From assembly GCA_031178355.1 (NCBI GenBank), contig JAPSJC010000006.1, forward strand, positions 1 to 64,000: a DNA stretch of 64,000 bases. Reading direction: 5' to 3'. The notes under the pieces were generated by a model. The model was not told the DNA's origin and did no database searches. It saw only the letters and a list, made by a program, of their open reading frames with translations. Below, one piece after another: positions 19,876-31,420 of this stretch. The stretch is from Ureibacillus sp. Its GTDB lineage: Bacteria; Bacillota; Bacilli; Bacillales_A; Planococcaceae. The translations under genes were made by a program, and so were the position numbers. Every line of letters starts with the position of its first letter. Positions within the stretch are counted from its first letter, which is position 1.

Positions 19876-19997
19876 GGTCAGACTGTCTTTGATAGTCTGC
19901 TTTGATAGTTAATGTTATCGGCAAGTAGCTGACAGACAGATATTGAGTGGGAGGGGTAACCCAATTACCACATCACGGACTTAAGGAGGTGTGTCTC
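19876..19997 (+). ncRNA. rplK leader with L1-type hairpin
   Basis: The leader holds a CAGACT/AGTCTG hairpin and then GTGGGAGGGGTAACCC with closing CCAC (GTGG 19947-19950, CCAC 19968-19971) just before the AAGGAGGTG ribosome site. Ribosomal protein L1 is known to repress its own L11-L1 mRNA by binding an rRNA-like hairpin, and the same motif recurs before rplA here. Assignment to L1 is inference. Confidence 0.5.
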
Positions 19998-20423
19998 GTG
20001 GCTAAAAAAGTTATTAAAATTGTAAAACTTCAAATCCCTGCTGGTAAAGCAAACCCAGCGCCACCGGTTGGTCCTGCATTAGGTCAAGCAGGTGTAAATA
20101 TCATGGGATTCTGTAAGGAGTTCAATGCACGTACAGCTGATCAAGCTGGATTAATTATTCCAGTTGAAATTACAGTGTTTGAAGATCGCTCATTCACTTT
20201 TATTACAAAAACGCCACCTGCAGCAGTATTACTTAAAGTAGCGGCAGGTATCCAATCTGGATCTGGTGAACCGAATCGTAAAAAAGTTGCGACGGTTAAA
20301 CGTGATAAAGTACGCGAAATTGCTGAACAAAAAATGCCTGACCTTAACGCTGCATCAGTAGAAGCGGCTATGTTAATGGTTGAAGGTACAGCACGAAGCA
20401 TGGGTATTGTTATAGAAGACTAA
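19998..20423 (+). CDS. rplK: ribosomal protein L11
   Basis: Part of the GTPase-associated centre and needed for stringent-factor activation. N-terminal proline-rich [20 protein letters not shown] is intact. GTG 19998 with AAGGAGGTG upstream gives 141 residues; an upstream in-frame GTG at 19947 lies inside the leader hairpin and is rejected. First gene of rplK-rplA. Confidence 0.97.
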   Translation: MAKKVIKIVKLQIPAGKANPAPPVGPALGQAGVNIMGFCKEFNARTADQAGLIIPVEITVFEDRSFTFITKTPPAAVLLKVAAGIQSGSGEPNRKKVATVKRDKVREIAEQKMPDLNAASVEAAMLMVEGTARSMGIVIED

Positions 20424-20457
20424 TTCCCGAAACACTTGATGATAAAGGCTTTTGTTT

Positions 20458-20525
20458 ATAAGGTTGCGGAACGTTCAAAAGAACTCGCAACCTTTATACG
20501 TGGGAGGAAAATCCGCTACAACCAC
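20458..20525 (+). ncRNA. rplK-rplA intercistronic hairpins
   Basis: AGGTTGCG/CGCAACCT (20461-20468 with 20486-20493) forms a stable stem without a T run, so it is more likely a processing or regulatory hairpin than a terminator. It is followed by a second L1-type element, GTGGGAGG (from 20500) closing on CCAC (20522-20525), directly before the AAGGAGGAAA ribosome site of rplA. Confidence 0.5.
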
Positions 20526-20545
20526 AATCAAGGAGGAAAAATATA

Positions 20546-21238
20546 ATGGCTAAAAAAGGTAAAAGACTGCAAGAAGCAGTAAAATTAGTAGACCGCTCTA
20601 AATTTTATGCAGCTGAAGAAGCAATCGCTTTAGCAAAAGAAACTAGTACGGTTAAATTTGACGCAACTGTTGAAGTTGCTTTCAAACTTGGTATCGATAC
20701 TCGTAAAAATGACCAACAAATCCGTGGAGCAGTTGTGCTTCCAAACGGTACAGGTAAAACTCAACGCGTATTAGTATTCGCTAAAGGTGAAAAACTTAAA
20801 GAAGCAGAAGCAGCAGGTGCTGACTATGTGGGCGATGCTGAATATATCAACAAAATCCAACAAGGTTGGTTTGACTTTGATGTAATCGTTGCTACACCTG
20901 ACATGATGGGTGAAGTTGGTAAACTTGGTCGTGTATTAGGACCTAAAGGTTTAATGCCAAACCCTAAAACTGGAACTGTTACTTTTGATGTAACTAAAGC
21001 AATCCAAGAAATTAAAGCAGGTAAAGTTGAATACCGTGCTGATAAAGCTGGTATCATCCACGCTCCAATCGGTAAAGTATCATTTGATGCTGAAAAATTG
21101 GTTGAAAACTTTAACACTGTATTCGATGTAGTTCAAAAAGCTAAACCAGCTGCAGCTAAAGGAACTTACATGAAGTCTGTAAACGTAACAACTACTATGG
21201 GCCCATCAATTAAAATTGATGCTTCTAGTGTGAAATAA
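20546..21238 (+). CDS. rplA: ribosomal protein L1
   Basis: Forms the mobile L1 stalk that releases E-site tRNA, and is the usual autogenous repressor of rplK-rplA. 230 residues with the conserved [15 protein letters not shown] segment. AAGGAGGAAA precedes the ATG. Preceded by a hairpin resembling the one before rplK, consistent with self-control. Confidence 0.97.
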   Translation: MAKKGKRLQEAVKLVDRSKFYAAEEAIALAKETSTVKFDATVEVAFKLGIDTRKNDQQIRGAVVLPNGTGKTQRVLVFAKGEKLKEAEAAGADYVGDAEYINKIQQGWFDFDVIVATPDMMGEVGKLGRVLGPKGLMPNPKTGTVTFDVTKAIQEIKAGKVEYRADKAGIIHAPIGKVSFDAEKLVENFNTVFDVVQKAKPAAAKGTYMKSVNVTTTMGPSIKIDASSVK

Positions 21239-21268
21239 TAAATTATACAACTATTTTAATTAATATAG

Positions 21269-21297
21269 TTGACAACAGTCCTTTTCTTTGGTAAGAT
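21269..21297 (+). promoter_or_regulatory. rplJ-rplL promoter
   Basis: TTGACA (21269-21274), 17-base spacer, TAAGAT (21292-21297); a consensus -35. Transcription begins the L10 leader. Confidence 0.85.
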
Positions 21298-21303
21298 GGG
21301 TGC

Positions 21304-21445
21304 TGTTGTGAATCATCCATTTGTACCGTAGACAGTAGGGGTGCTTAGACACTTAATCATCCTACCGAGGACATCGGAAATCAGATTCTTTTTTAGATGA
21401 TGACTTTCTGCCTCTGTGTCTATGAGACATAGAGGCTTTTCTTTT
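21304..21445 (+). ncRNA. L10 leader RNA with attenuator
   Basis: Known Firmicute leader class bound by the L10(L12)4 complex. The segment CAGTAGGGGTGCTTAGACAC and the following CCTACCGAGGACATCGG form the L10-binding region. It ends in a 12-base-pair terminator, arms 21410-21421 and 21425-21436 with an ATG triloop, then a T-rich run, giving premature termination when L10 is in excess. Confidence 0.85.
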
Positions 21446-21481
21446 GTCGGTATAAATGACATTCTAATAGGAGGTGTCAAA

Positions 21482-21985
21482 ATGAGCAGTACAGTAATCG
21501 AAACTAAAAAAGTTCAAGTTCAAGAAATCGCTGAAAAATTCCAAACTGCTTCATCAGTTGTAGTAGTTGACTACCGTGGTTTAACTGTTGGTCAAGTTAC
21601 AGAATTACGTAAACAATTACGTGAAGCTGGTGTGGAGTTTAAAGTTTACAAAAACACTTTAACTCGTCGCGCTACTGAAATTGCTGGTTTAGAAGGAATC
21701 AACGATGTATTAACTGGACCAAACGCTATCGCTTTCTCAAAAGAAGACGTTATAGCTCCAGCAAAAATCATCAATGAGTTCGCTAAAAAGAACGATGCTT
21801 TAGAAATTAAAGCTGGTGTGATCGAAGGTAACGTAGCAACTGCTGAAGACGTAAAAGCTCTTGCAGAACTTCCATCTCGCGAAGGTCTACTATCTATGCT
21901 TTTATCTGTACTTCAAGCCCCAATGCGCAACTTCGCTCTTGCAACAAAAGCAGTTGCAGAACAAAAAGAAGAACAAGGTGCTTAA
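21482..21985 (+). CDS. rplJ: ribosomal protein L10
   Basis: Base of the L7/L12 stalk; binds 23S rRNA and multiple L7/L12 dimers through its C-terminal helix. ATG 21482 with AGGAGGTG upstream gives 167 residues; a longer frame begins inside the attenuator hairpin and is rejected. Co-transcribed with rplL after the attenuator. Confidence 0.97.
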   Translation: MSSTVIETKKVQVQEIAEKFQTASSVVVVDYRGLTVGQVTELRKQLREAGVEFKVYKNTLTRRATEIAGLEGINDVLTGPNAIAFSKEDVIAPAKIINEFAKKNDALEIKAGVIEGNVATAEDVKALAELPSREGLLSMLLSVLQAPMRNFALATKAVAEQKEEQGA

Positions 21986-22055
21986 TAAGCGCGTAACTTT
22001 TATACCAAACAAAAAGGCAAATAGCCTAACTAACATCCAATAGGAGGAAATTATA

Positions 22056-22418
22056 ATGAGCAAAGAGCAAATCTTAGAAGCTATCAAAACTATGACAGTT
22101 TTAGAATTAAACGATTTAGTAAAAGCAATTGAAGAAGAATTCGGTGTAACAGCTGCTGCTCCAGTAGCAGTAATGGCTGGTGGCGGTGCAGCTGCTGCAG
22201 AAGAAAAAACTGAATTTGACGTAGTACTAGCATCTGCTGGTGACCAAAAAATTAAAGTAATCAAAGTGGTACGTGAATTAACTGGTCTTGGCTTAAAAGA
22301 AGCTAAAGAAGTAGTAGATAACGCTCCTAAAGCTATTAAAGAAGGTATCTCTAAAGAAGAAGCTGAAGAAATGAAAGCTAAATTAGAAGAAGTTGGCGCT
22401 TCTGTAGAAGTGAAATAA
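22056..22418 (+). CDS. rplL: ribosomal protein L7/L12
   Basis: Multicopy stalk protein that recruits translational GTPases. 120 residues: N-terminal dimerisation helices, an alanine/glycine-rich hinge (about 40-52) and a C-terminal globular domain ([20 protein letters not shown]). TAGGAGGAAA precedes the ATG. Confidence 0.97.
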   Translation: MSKEQILEAIKTMTVLELNDLVKAIEEEFGVTAAAPVAVMAGGGAAAAEEKTEFDVVLASAGDQKIKVIKVVRELTGLGLKEAKEVVDNAPKAIKEGISKEEAEEMKAKLEEVGASVEVK

Positions 22419-22484
22419 TAACTTTTTCTTTGAAAGTTAAAAGGCTTCAATTGCAAACACCATTAACTGTTTCATTTGTAGCCT

Positions 22485-22520
22485 GAAAGCTCGTCTTATA
22501 TTTGACGAGCTTTCTTCATT
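22485..22520 (+). terminator. terminator after rplL
   Basis: Perfect 11-base-pair stem GAAAGCTCGTC/GACGAGCTTTC with a TTATATTT loop, followed by TTCATTTCC. It is T-poor for a full terminator but well placed at the end of rplJ-rplL. Confidence 0.75.
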
Positions 22521-22686
22521 TCCCCAGGTGTAAACATCCGGAAGACACCCATTGAAATACTTGCTAAAAAACATGCTATATAGTGGGAGAACATGGGTGT
22601 TAACATCCCCGATTGGTTCAACTATCAATCAGTGAGATAAAAACCCTCGCTGATTGTAGTTTTACTTTATCCCGAGGAGGACGTAA

Positions 22687-23289
22687 ATGTCTGAACATTA
22701 CTATTCAAAAAAGCCTCAAATAGAAAGTAACCCACGCCAATGGAAATTTAAATTACTTGGTCATTCGTTTCAATTTGAAACGGATAGTGGTGTATTTAGT
22801 AAAAGCGAAGTAGATTTTGGATCCCGTACTTTAATCGAATACTTTCAGTTGCCAGAAGTGGATGGTGCTATTTTTGATATCGGATGTGGTTATGGACCGA
22901 TAGGGTTAGCGATTGCAAAAGAGTATCCTGAACGTACTATCTATATGATGGATGTTAATGAAAGGGCGGTTTCGTTAGCAAAAAGGAATGCTGAACTAAA
23001 CGGAATTCAAAATGTACGTATATTTGAAAGTGATGGAGTTACTGCTGTTGGTGAAGAGGTTAAAGCAGCTGCAATTCTAACCAATCCTCCTATAAGAGCT
23101 GGTAAGGAAGTTATCTTTAAGTTTTACGATGGAGCTTATGAGAAACTTGTGCCAAACGGAGAGTTGTGGGTAGTTATTCAAAAGAAACAGGGCGCACCAT
23201 CAACTGTTGCGCATTTAGAAGAAAAGTTTGCTGAAGTTGAAATAGTCGAGAAGAATAAAGGCTATTGGATAATAAAAGCAAAAAAATAA
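22687..23289 (+). CDS. ybxB: class I SAM-dependent methyltransferase (YbxB/RsmC-like)
   Basis: Has the Rossmann SAM-binding motif FDIGCGYGPIGLAIA and the NPPIRAGKEV catalytic motif of RsmC-type guanine-N2 rRNA methyltransferases, but only one methyltransferase domain (200 residues) where E. coli RsmC has two. YbxB occupies this same slot between rplL and rpoB in B. subtilis. Substrate is probably rRNA, by inference from family and neighbours. GAGGAGG precedes the ATG. Confidence 0.9.
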   Translation: MSEHYYSKKPQIESNPRQWKFKLLGHSFQFETDSGVFSKSEVDFGSRTLIEYFQLPEVDGAIFDIGCGYGPIGLAIAKEYPERTIYMMDVNERAVSLAKRNAELNGIQNVRIFESDGVTAVGEEVKAAAILTNPPIRAGKEVIFKFYDGAYEKLVPNGELWVVIQKKQGAPSTVAHLEEKFAEVEIVEKNKGYWIIKAKK

Positions 23290-23308
23290 GGCTAATTCGC
23301 ATAAAATA

Positions 23309-23541
23309 TTGACTTGACAAATTGCCTATGATAATATAATAAAATGCAAAATTATTATTTTGTGGGAGTATGCCCATTTGTATGCAGTTATGATTTGGTG
23401 GGTATACTTGCCATGAATAAGCTTAGTTTAACCGAAAATGAGATCTAAGAAAAGGCTCGTTTTCTTTTTGTCTTTTGAAATCATACACCATTATTATGAT
23501 TTTGGAAAGGCCTATTATCGCTTTAATGAGGGGTGAATAAG
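23309..23541 (+). promoter_or_regulatory. rpoB promoter and structured leader
   Basis: Overlapping -35 options TTGACT (23309) and TTGACA (23314) precede TAATATAAT (23332-23340). The transcript would carry a 12-base-pair hairpin (23366-23377 with 23398-23409, several G-T pairs) and then a weak AAGAAAA/TTTTCTT hairpin followed by T (23447-23470) that could act as an attenuator before the GAGGGGTG ribosome site. Confidence 0.6.
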
Positions 23542-26500
23542 TTGACGGGTCAACTAGTTCAGTACGGACAACACCGCCAGCGTAGAAGCTTTGCGCGTAT
23601 TAAAGAGGTGCTGGAGCTTCCGAATTTAATCGAAATTCAAACAGCATCTTATGAGTGGTTCCTTGAAGAGGGATTGCGTGAAATGTTCCGCGACATTTCG
23701 CCAATCGAAGATTTTACGGGTAATCTTTCGCTTGACTTCATCGATTATACATTAGGTGAGCCTAAGTATGATGTAGATGAGTGTAAAGAGCGAGACGTAA
23801 CTTATGCAGCGCCATTGCGCGTAAAAGTACGTTTGCATAACAAAGAAACAGACGAAGTAAAAGAGCAAGATGTCTTTATGGGTGACTTCCCATTAATGAC
23901 GGAAGTTGGTACTTTTGTTATTAATGGTGCTGAACGTGTTATCGTATCACAATTAGTACGTTCACCAAGTGTTTACTTCCACGATAAGACAGATAAGAAT
24001 GGTAAAAAAGGCTTTGGTGCAACGGTTATTCCAAACCGTGGTGCTTGGTTAGAGTACGAAACTGATGCGAAAGATGTTGTTTATGTACGTATAGACCGTA
24101 CTCGTAAACTACCTGCAACAGTTTTATTACGTGCTTTAGGTTTCGGTTCAGATCAAGAAATTATCGATATTCTAGGTGATAACGAGTATTTACGTAATAC
24201 TCTAGAAAAAGATAATACTGATAGTACTGAAAAAGCATTATTAGAAATTTATGAACGTCTTCGTCCTGGAGAACCGCCTACAGTAGATAGTGCGAAAAGT
24301 TTACTATATTCACGTTTCTTCGATGCTAAACGCTATGATTTAGCTAATGTTGGACGTTATAAAATGAATAAAAAGCTTCACATTAAAAATCGTTTATTTA
24401 ACCAAACGGTTGCAGAAACTCTTGTGGATCCTGAAACAGGAGAAATCATTGTTGAAAAAGGTACAATTCTTGACCGTCGTAACTTGGATCGTTTAATTCC
24501 TTACCTAGAAAACGGAGTAGGATTCCGAACATTGTCTCAAGTTGGCGGAGTATTAGAAGAAGATGTAACAGTACAATCTATTAAGATTTTTGCACCAAAT
24601 GATGAAGCGCAAAAAGAAATCAATGTTATTTCAAACGCTTATGTAGATGAAGAAGTGAAAAATTTAGCACCAGCTGACATTATCGCTTCTATGTCTTATT
24701 TCTTCAACTTGTTACATGGCATAGGAAATACTGATGATATTGATCATTTAGGTAACCGTCGCTTACGTTCTGTAGGTGAATTGTTACAAAATCAGTTCCG
24801 TATTGGTTTATCTCGTATGGAACGTGTAGTACGTGAACGTATGTCAATTAACGACACAGCTTCAATCGTACCACAACAATTAATTAACATCCGTCCTGTA
24901 ATTGCATCAATTAAAGAGTTCTTTGGTAGCTCTCAATTATCGCAATTCATGGATCAAACGAATCCTTTAGCGGAGTTAACGCATAAGCGTCGTCTTTCTG
25001 CATTAGGACCTGGTGGATTAACACGTGAACGTGCTGGTATGGAAGTTCGAGATGTTCACTACTCTCACTATGGTCGTATGTGTCCAATCGAAACTCCAGA
25101 GGGTCCTAACATTGGTTTAATTAACTCTCTATCATCTTATGCAAAAGTTAATAAATTTGGTTTCATTGAAACGCCATATCGTAAGGTAGACCCTGAAACT
25201 AGTCGTGTAACTGAACAAATTGATTATTTAACTGCAGATGAAGAAGATAACTATATTGTTGCTCAAGCAAACTCACCGTTAAATCCGGATGGATCATTTA
25301 CTAACGAAGAAGTACTTGGACGTTTCCGTGGTGACAACACAGTGTTTAAAAGAGACCGTGTTGACTATATGGACGTATCACCTAAACAAGTAGTTTCTGC
25401 TGCGACAGCATGTATTCCGTTCTTAGAGAATGACGATTCAAACCGTGCACTAATGGGTGCGAACATGCAACGTCAAGCGGTTCCTTTATTAAATCCTGAA
25501 GCTCCATTTGTAGGTACAGGTATGGAGCACGTAAACGCTCGTGATTCTGGTGCGGCAGTTGTTTGTAAACATAATGGTATTGTTGAACATGTAGAAGCTC
25601 GTTCAATTCACGTGCGTCGTATTGAAGAAATCGATGGTAAAGAAGTGAAAGGTGAATTAGTGAAATATAAACTACAAAAATTCACTCGTTCTAACCATGG
25701 TACTTCTATTAACCAACGTCCAATTGTACAAATTGGCGACCGTGTTAAACCACGTGACATTTTAGCTGATGGTCCTTCAATGGAAAAAGGCGAACTTGGT
25801 TTAGGCCGTAACGTACTTGTTGCCTTCATGACTTGGGAAGGATTCAACTACGAAGATGCTGTTATTATGAACGAACGACTAGTTCGTGATGATGTTTATA
25901 CATCAGTTCATATTGAAGAATATGAATCTGAGTCTCGAGATACAAAACTTGGGCCAGAAGAAATTACTCGTGATATTCCAAACGTTGGTGAAGATGCACT
26001 ACGCAACTTAGATGACCGTGGTATTATTCGAATTGGTGCAGAAGTTCGTGATGGAGATATCTTAGTAGGTAAGGTAACACCTAAAGGGGTTACAGAGTTA
26101 ACAGCAGAAGAACGATTATTACACGCTATCTTCGGTGAGAAAGCACGAGAAGTTCGTGATACTTCATTACGTGTTCCTCATGGTGCAGGTGGTATTGTTC
26201 TTGATGTTAAAGTCTTTAACCGTGAAGATGGTGATGAGTTACCACCAGGAGTTAACCAATTAGTTCGTGTTTATATTGTTCAAAAACGTAAAATTCGTGT
26301 TGGAGACAAAATGGCCGGACGTCACGGTAACAAAGGGGTAATTTCAAGAATTTTACCTGAAGAAGACATGCCGTTTATGCCAGACGGAACACCAGTAGAT
26401 ATCATGTTAAATCCACTTGGGGTACCTTCGCGTATGAATATCGGACAAGTTTTAGAGTTACATTTAGGTATGGCTGCTCGTTACTTAGGCATTCATATGG

Positions 26501-27099
26501 CTACACCAGTATTCGATGGAGCAAACGAACAAGATGTTTGGGAAACGATGGAAGAAGCCGGTATGAATCGTGATGGTAAAACTATTCTTTATGATGGACG
26601 TTCTGGTGAACCGTTCGACAATCGTGTATCTGTAGGGATCATGTATATGATTAAACTTGCACATATGGTTGACGATAAGTTACATGCGCGTTCAACTGGA
26701 CCATACTCACTTGTTACACAACAACCACTTGGCGGTAAAGCACAATTTGGTGGACAGCGTTTCGGTGAGATGGAAGTTTGGGCTCTAGAAGCATACGGTG
26801 CAGCTTATACACTTCAAGAAATTTTAACAATTAAATCAGATGACGTTGTTGGACGTGTTAAAACATATGAAGCGATTGTTAAAGGTGAAAGTGTACCTGA
26901 ACCAGGTGTTCCAGAATCCTTCAAAGTATTAATTAAAGAACTTCAATCTTTAGGACTAGATGTAAAAATGCTAACTATAAATGATGAAGAAGTTGAACTT
27001 CGCGATTTGGATGACGAAGACGACCTTCAACCAGCAGATGCATTAAACATCTTACCTCCAAATGATAAAGAAGAAGATAAAGTAGAATCATTTGAATAA
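23542..27099 (+). CDS. rpoB: RpoB, RNA polymerase beta subunit
   Basis: Catalytic core subunit, 1185 residues. TTG 23542 begins the conserved [19 protein letters not shown] with GAGGGGTG six bases upstream; a GTG three codons earlier overlaps the ribosome site. The rifampicin region (around residues 462-490, [20 protein letters not shown]) has the usual drug-sensitive residues. The beta C-terminus ends with the acidic tail common in Bacillales. Own promoter and leader upstream. Confidence 0.98.
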   Translation: MTGQLVQYGQHRQRRSFARIKEVLELPNLIEIQTASYEWFLEEGLREMFRDISPIEDFTGNLSLDFIDYTLGEPKYDVDECKERDVTYAAPLRVKVRLHNKETDEVKEQDVFMGDFPLMTEVGTFVINGAERVIVSQLVRSPSVYFHDKTDKNGKKGFGATVIPNRGAWLEYETDAKDVVYVRIDRTRKLPATVLLRALGFGSDQEIIDILGDNEYLRNTLEKDNTDSTEKALLEIYERLRPGEPPTVDSAKSLLYSRFFDAKRYDLANVGRYKMNKKLHIKNRLFNQTVAETLVDPETGEIIVEKGTILDRRNLDRLIPYLENGVGFRTLSQVGGVLEEDVTVQSIKIFAPNDEAQKEINVISNAYVDEEVKNLAPADIIASMSYFFNLLHGIGNTDDIDHLGNRRLRSVGELLQNQFRIGLSRMERVVRERMSINDTASIVPQQLINIRPVIASIKEFFGSSQLSQFMDQTNPLAELTHKRRLSALGPGGLTRERAGMEVRDVHYSHYGRMCPIETPEGPNIGLINSLSSYAKVNKFGFIETPYRKVDPETSRVTEQIDYLTADEEDNYIVAQANSPLNPDGSFTNEEVLGRFRGDNTVFKRDRVDYMDVSPKQVVSAATACIPFLENDDSNRALMGANMQRQAVPLLNPEAPFVGTGMEHVNARDSGAAVVCKHNGIVEHVEARSIHVRRIEEIDGKEVKGELVKYKLQKFTRSNHGTSINQRPIVQIGDRVKPRDILADGPSMEKGELGLGRNVLVAFMTWEGFNYEDAVIMNERLVRDDVYTSVHIEEYESESRDTKLGPEEITRDIPNVGEDALRNLDDRGIIRIGAEVRDGDILVGKVTPKGVTELTAEERLLHAIFGEKAREVRDTSLRVPHGAGGIVLDVKVFNREDGDELPPGVNQLVRVYIVQKRKIRVGDKMAGRHGNKGVISRILPEEDMPFMPDGTPVDIMLNPLGVPSRMNIGQVLELHLGMAARYLGIHMATPVFDGANEQDVWETMEEAGMNRDGKTILYDGRSGEPFDNRVSVGIMYMIKLAHMVDDKLHARSTGPYSLVTQQPLGGKAQFGGQRFGEMEVWALEAYGAAYTLQEILTIKSDDVVGRVKTYEAIVKGESVPEPGVPESFKVLIKELQSLGLDVKMLTINDEEVELRDLDDEDDLQPADALNILPPNDKEEDKVESFE

Positions 27100-27106
27100 C
27101 ATCTTT

Positions 27107-27139
27107 ATTGCATCGGATAGTTTAACTGTCCGGTGCAAT
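27107..27139 (+). other. rpoB-rpoC intercistronic hairpin
   Basis: A 14-base-pair stem (ATTGCATCGGATAG with CTGTCCGGTGCAAT, two G-T pairs) closes on a 5-base loop and is not followed by T. Because rpoC must be transcribed through it, an RNA-processing or stability role is more likely than termination. Confidence 0.6.
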
Positions 27140-27248
27140 AAGGTTATATATTTAAAATTGGATTTTTTGTGCAAAGTTATCTATTTGCAATTGATGTCGA
27201 GCTTCGGAAGAGTCAGTGAAGGACTTATACTAAAGGGAGGTAGGCTCC

Positions 27249-30200
27249 TTGATAGACGTTAATGAATTTGAATATATGAAAATTGGTTTAGCTTCACCAG
27301 ATAAAATCCGTTCTTGGTCTTATGGAGAAGTTAAAAAACCAGAAACAATCAACTATCGTACTTTAAAACCAGAAAAAGATGGTCTTTTCTGCGAACGTAT
27401 CTTTGGACCAACAAAAGACTGGGAATGTCATTGTGGTAAATACAAACGTGTACGCTATAAAGGTGTAGTTTGTGATCGTTGTGGTGTTGAGGTAACTCGA
27501 GCAAAAGTACGTCGTGAACGTATGGGTCACATTGAACTTGCTGCTCCGGTTTCACATATTTGGTATTTCAAAGGGATTCCTAGCCGTATGGGACTTATCT
27601 TAGATATGTCACCTCGTGCTTTGGAAGAAGTAATTTACTTTGCTTCTTATGTTGTGATCGATGCTACAGGTACTAGTTTAGAAAAGAAACAACTTCTTTC
27701 GGAAAAAGAATACCGTGCATATCGTGAAAAATTCGGTAATAGCTTTGATGCTGCTATGGGTGCGGAAGCTATCAAAAAACTTCTTCAACAAATTGATTTA
27801 GAAGAAGAAACGAACATTCTAAAAGAAGAATTAAAAACTGCTCAAGGTCAACGTCGTACACGTGCAATTAAACGCCTTGAAGTAATTGAATCATTCCGTA
27901 ATTCGGGTAACAAGCCTGAATGGATGATTTTAGATGTACTACCAGTAATTCCACCGGAACTTCGTCCGATGGTGCAGTTAGATGGTGGTCGTTTTGCAAC
28001 TTCTGACCTTAATGATTTATATCGTCGTGTTATCAACCGTAACAATCGTTTAAAACGTCTACTTGATCTTGGTGCACCAAGCATTATCGTTCAAAACGAG
28101 AAGCGTATGCTTCAAGAAGCTGTAGATGCATTAATCGACAATGGTCGTCGTGGTCGTCCGGTAACTGGACCTGGTAACCGTCCATTAAAATCACTTTCTC
28201 ATATGTTAAAAGGGAAACAAGGTCGTTTCCGTCAAAACTTACTTGGTAAACGTGTAGACTACTCAGGTCGTTCCGTTATTGTTGTAGGGCCAAACTTAAA
28301 AATGTATCAATGTGGTCTTCCTAAAGAAATGGCGATTGAATTATTTAAGCCATTCGTTATGAAAGAACTAGTTGAACGCGGTTTAGCACATAACATTAAA
28401 AGTGCGAAACGTAAAATCGAACGTTTACACAACGAAGTTTGGGATGTACTAGAAGATGTAATTCGCGAACATCCAGTTTTATTAAACCGTGCCCCTACTC
28501 TACACAGATTAGGTATTCAGGCATTTGAACCAACATTAGTTGAAGGCCGTGCAATTCGTCTGCATCCACTTGTATGTACAGCATATAACGCTGACTTCGA
28601 TGGTGACCAAATGGCGGTGCACGTTCCATTATCGGCTGAAGCTCAGGCAGAAGCTAGATTGTTAATGTTGGCAGCACAAAACATCCTTAACCCGAAAGAT
28701 GGTAAACCAGTTGTTACACCTTCTCAAGACATGGTATTAGGTAACTACTACTTAACACTTGAACGTGAAGGTGCACGTGGTGAAGGTTCTGTATTCTATG
28801 GACCAAACGAAGTGTTAATTGCATACCAAACTGGTCATGTACATTTACACACGCGTATTGCCATTAAGGCAGGATCGTTAAATAACCAAACATTCACTGA
28901 TGAACAAAATGAAATGTTCTTAATTACAACTGTTGGTAAGGTGATTTTCAACGAAATTCTTCCTGAAACATTCCCTTACATCAATGAACCAACAGCTTAC
29001 AATTTAGAGCAAAAAACACCGGATAAATATTTCACTAACTTAAGAATCGACGATGAGTTATTAAAAGAAGTGGAAGCAAGCGAAGGGTATAATACTTTAT
29101 CTGAACAAGAAAAGATAGATGTACAACGCCAAGCGCTATTGAAAAAATACTTTGCCGATGCTCAAATTATTAACCCATTCCGTAAAAAATTCTTAGGTAG
29201 CATTATTGCGGAAGTATTTAAACGATTCCATATTACAGAAACATCTAAAATGCTTGACCGCATGAAAGATTTAGGATTTAAATACTCAACAAAAGCAGGT
29301 ATCACGGTAGGTGTATCTGATATCGTAGTATTACCTGATAAAGGTGAAATTTTAGAAGAAGCACAGAATAAAGTTGATAAAGTAACTGTTCAATTCCGTC
29401 GAGGTCTGATTACGGAAGAAGAACGTTATGACCGAGTAATCTCAAGTTGGTCTGCAGCTAAAGATGCAATTCAGGCAAAACTGATGGACTCTTTACCAAA
29501 TACAAACCCAATCTTTATGATGAGTGACTCAGGTGCCCGTGGTAACGCATCGAACTTTACTCAGCTTGCAGGTATGCGTGGATTAATGGCCAACCCAGCT
29601 GGACGTATTATCGAACTTCCAATTAAATCTTCATTCCGTGAAGGTTTAACGGTATTAGAATACTTCATCTCAACTCACGGTGCTCGTAAAGGGTTAGCCG
29701 ATACAGCGTTGAAAACAGCTGACTCAGGTTACTTAACTCGTCGTCTAGTTGACGTAGCGCAAGATGTAATTGTTCGTGAAGTTGACTGTGGTACTGACCG
29801 TGGATTAACAATTGGTTCTTTAAAAGAAGGTACTGAAATAATCGAAGGTCTTGATGAACGTATCGAGGGCCGTCATGCGAAGAAAACAATTCGTCATCCT
29901 GAGACGGGCGAAGTAATTGTAGAACGCAATGGATTGATTACCCAAGATATTACTCGTGAAATTATCGATGCTGGTATAGAAGAAGTGACAATTCGCTCTG
30001 CATTCACATGTAACACTAAGCATGGGGTATGTAAGAAATGTTATGGTATTAACCTTGCAACAGGTGAAGAGGTAGAAGTTGGAGAAGCAGTAGGTATTAT
30101 TGCAGCTCAATCGATCGGTGAGCCTGGTACACAGTTAACAATGCGTACATTCCATACTGGTGGGGTTGCTGGTAACGATATTACTCAAGGTCTTCCACGT

Positions 30201-30938
30201 ATCCAAGAAATTTTCGAAGCTCGTAATCCAAAAGGGCAAGCGGTTATTTCTGAGATTAAAGGTAACGTAATTGAAATTGACGAAATCCGTGAAGGCCTAA
30301 AAGAAATAACAATTCAAGGTGAAATTGAAACACGTAAATATCAAGCACCTTATAATGCACGTATTAAAGTTCAAATTGGAGAAGCAATAAACCCAGGGCA
30401 AGTTCTATCCGAAGGTTCGATTGATCCAAAACAACTTTTAAAAGTAAAAGATGTATCAACAGTACAAGAGTACTTACTTAAAGAGGTACAAAAAGTATAC
30501 CGTATGCAAGGGGTAGAAATTGGAGATAAGCATATCGAAGTAATGGTACGTCAAATGCTTCGTAAAGTTCGTGTTATTGAAGCGGGCGATACGGATTTAT
30601 TACCAGGTTCTTTATTAGATATTCACCAATTTACAGAGGCAAACAAGGAAGTAATTCTTTCTGGAAAAGTTCCAGCAACATGCCGTCCTGTAATCCTAGG
30701 TATTACAAAAGCATCTCTTGAAACTGAGTCATTCTTATCTGCAGCATCATTCCAAGAAACTACTCGTGTGTTAACTGACGCTGCAATTAAAGGTAAGCGC
30801 GATGAACTTCTTGGACTTAAAGAAAATGTAATTATTGGTAAGCTTGTTCCTGCTGGTACAGGTATGCAACGTTACCGCCAAATTAAAATTAAAGAAGATT
30901 CAGTAGATACACTAGAAGAACTAACTTCAGCTGAATAA
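27249..30938 (+). CDS. rpoC: RpoC, RNA polymerase beta' subunit
   Basis: Core subunit holding the active-site magnesium: NADFDGD (447-453). N-terminal zinc ribbon C60, C62, C75, C78; second zinc site [11 protein letters not shown] towards the C-terminus. TTG start with GGAGG 8 bases upstream. 1229 residues, about 30 longer than I recall for B. subtilis; extra sequence is visible around residues 599-650 (a charged, helix-like stretch). Transcribed with rpoB. Confidence 0.98.
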   Translation: MIDVNEFEYMKIGLASPDKIRSWSYGEVKKPETINYRTLKPEKDGLFCERIFGPTKDWECHCGKYKRVRYKGVVCDRCGVEVTRAKVRRERMGHIELAAPVSHIWYFKGIPSRMGLILDMSPRALEEVIYFASYVVIDATGTSLEKKQLLSEKEYRAYREKFGNSFDAAMGAEAIKKLLQQIDLEEETNILKEELKTAQGQRRTRAIKRLEVIESFRNSGNKPEWMILDVLPVIPPELRPMVQLDGGRFATSDLNDLYRRVINRNNRLKRLLDLGAPSIIVQNEKRMLQEAVDALIDNGRRGRPVTGPGNRPLKSLSHMLKGKQGRFRQNLLGKRVDYSGRSVIVVGPNLKMYQCGLPKEMAIELFKPFVMKELVERGLAHNIKSAKRKIERLHNEVWDVLEDVIREHPVLLNRAPTLHRLGIQAFEPTLVEGRAIRLHPLVCTAYNADFDGDQMAVHVPLSAEAQAEARLLMLAAQNILNPKDGKPVVTPSQDMVLGNYYLTLEREGARGEGSVFYGPNEVLIAYQTGHVHLHTRIAIKAGSLNNQTFTDEQNEMFLITTVGKVIFNEILPETFPYINEPTAYNLEQKTPDKYFTNLRIDDELLKEVEASEGYNTLSEQEKIDVQRQALLKKYFADAQIINPFRKKFLGSIIAEVFKRFHITETSKMLDRMKDLGFKYSTKAGITVGVSDIVVLPDKGEILEEAQNKVDKVTVQFRRGLITEEERYDRVISSWSAAKDAIQAKLMDSLPNTNPIFMMSDSGARGNASNFTQLAGMRGLMANPAGRIIELPIKSSFREGLTVLEYFISTHGARKGLADTALKTADSGYLTRRLVDVAQDVIVREVDCGTDRGLTIGSLKEGTEIIEGLDERIEGRHAKKTIRHPETGEVIVERNGLITQDITREIIDAGIEEVTIRSAFTCNTKHGVCKKCYGINLATGEEVEVGEAVGIIAAQSIGEPGTQLTMRTFHTGGVAGNDITQGLPRIQEIFEARNPKGQAVISEIKGNVIEIDEIREGLKEITIQGEIETRKYQAPYNARIKVQIGEAINPGQVLSEGSIDPKQLLKVKDVSTVQEYLLKEVQKVYRMQGVEIGDKHIEVMVRQMLRKVRVIEAGDTDLLPGSLLDIHQFTEANKEVILSGKVPATCRPVILGITKASLETESFLSAASFQETTRVLTDAAIKGKRDELLGLKENVIIGKLVPAGTGMQRYRQIKIKEDSVDTLEELTSAE

Positions 30939-30954
30939 CAATTGCAATAAAATG

Positions 30955-30984
30955 ATTCCAGGGAGAAAACTTTCTCCTTGGAAT
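30955..30984 (+). terminator. hairpin after rpoC
   Basis: ATTCCAGGGAGAAA with TTTCTCCTTGGAAT forms a long stem; the run after it is only TTTC. A weak or partial terminator, placed just before a fresh promoter. Confidence 0.55.
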
Positions 30985-30998
30985 TTCATAAAAAACAT

Positions 30999-31027
30999 TT
31001 GACAGTTTATTTTAGTAATGTTAATAT
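30999..31027 (+). promoter_or_regulatory. promoter of ybxF-str operon
   Basis: TTGACA (30999-31004), 17-base spacer, TAATAT (31022-31027), 46 bases before ybxF. Likely drives ybxF-rpsL-rpsG-fusA-tuf. Confidence 0.8.
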
Positions 31028-31072
31028 ACTTAAGGTTGATAGTTAACTGTCTGTACTTCGGAGGATATGTAA

Positions 31073-31324
31073 ATGTCTTATGAAAAAGTCAAACAGGCTA
31101 GTAAAACAATCATAGGGACAAAGCAAGCAGTTAAAGCAATAAAAGCAGGCCAAGTGAAAGAAATTGTCGTTGCACTTGATGCAGATAATTGGGTAACCGA
31201 TCCGGTTATTATTCTTGCAAAAGAAGTCGGCCTACCAGTGAATCTCGTTAAGTCTAAAAGAGAACTTGGTAAAGCATGCGGTATTCATGTGGGTGCTGCA
31301 GTTGTTGCAATTGCTAGCGTGTAG
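31073..31324 (+). CDS. rplGB: L7Ae-family K-turn-binding protein (YbxF)
   Basis: 83-residue single-domain member of the L7Ae/L30e/S12e family, which binds kink-turn RNAs; YbxF occupies this place before rpsL in Bacillus. Conserved core features include [20 protein letters not shown] and the C-terminal [20 protein letters not shown] precedes the ATG. Its role in the ribosome is not established. Confidence 0.92.
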   Translation: MSYEKVKQASKTIIGTKQAVKAIKAGQVKEIVVALDADNWVTDPVIILAKEVGLPVNLVKSKRELGKACGIHVGAAVVAIASV

Positions 31325-31420
31325 TTTTTGTGTTTAATCACAAAGACTTTGTTTTTTACCCAAAAAATGAACCACCTGGATATGTGGATTTACATGAAAG
31401 AATGAAGGGAGGAAAAACCG

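Noticed and set aside
21902-22456. 184-codon minus-strand open frame across rplJ-rplL
   Set aside because: Exact antisense of two ribosomal genes, no ribosome site; arises from their biased codon use.
24925-25020. Rifampicin-resistance changes in RpoB
   Set aside because: The cluster I region shows the usual sensitive residues.
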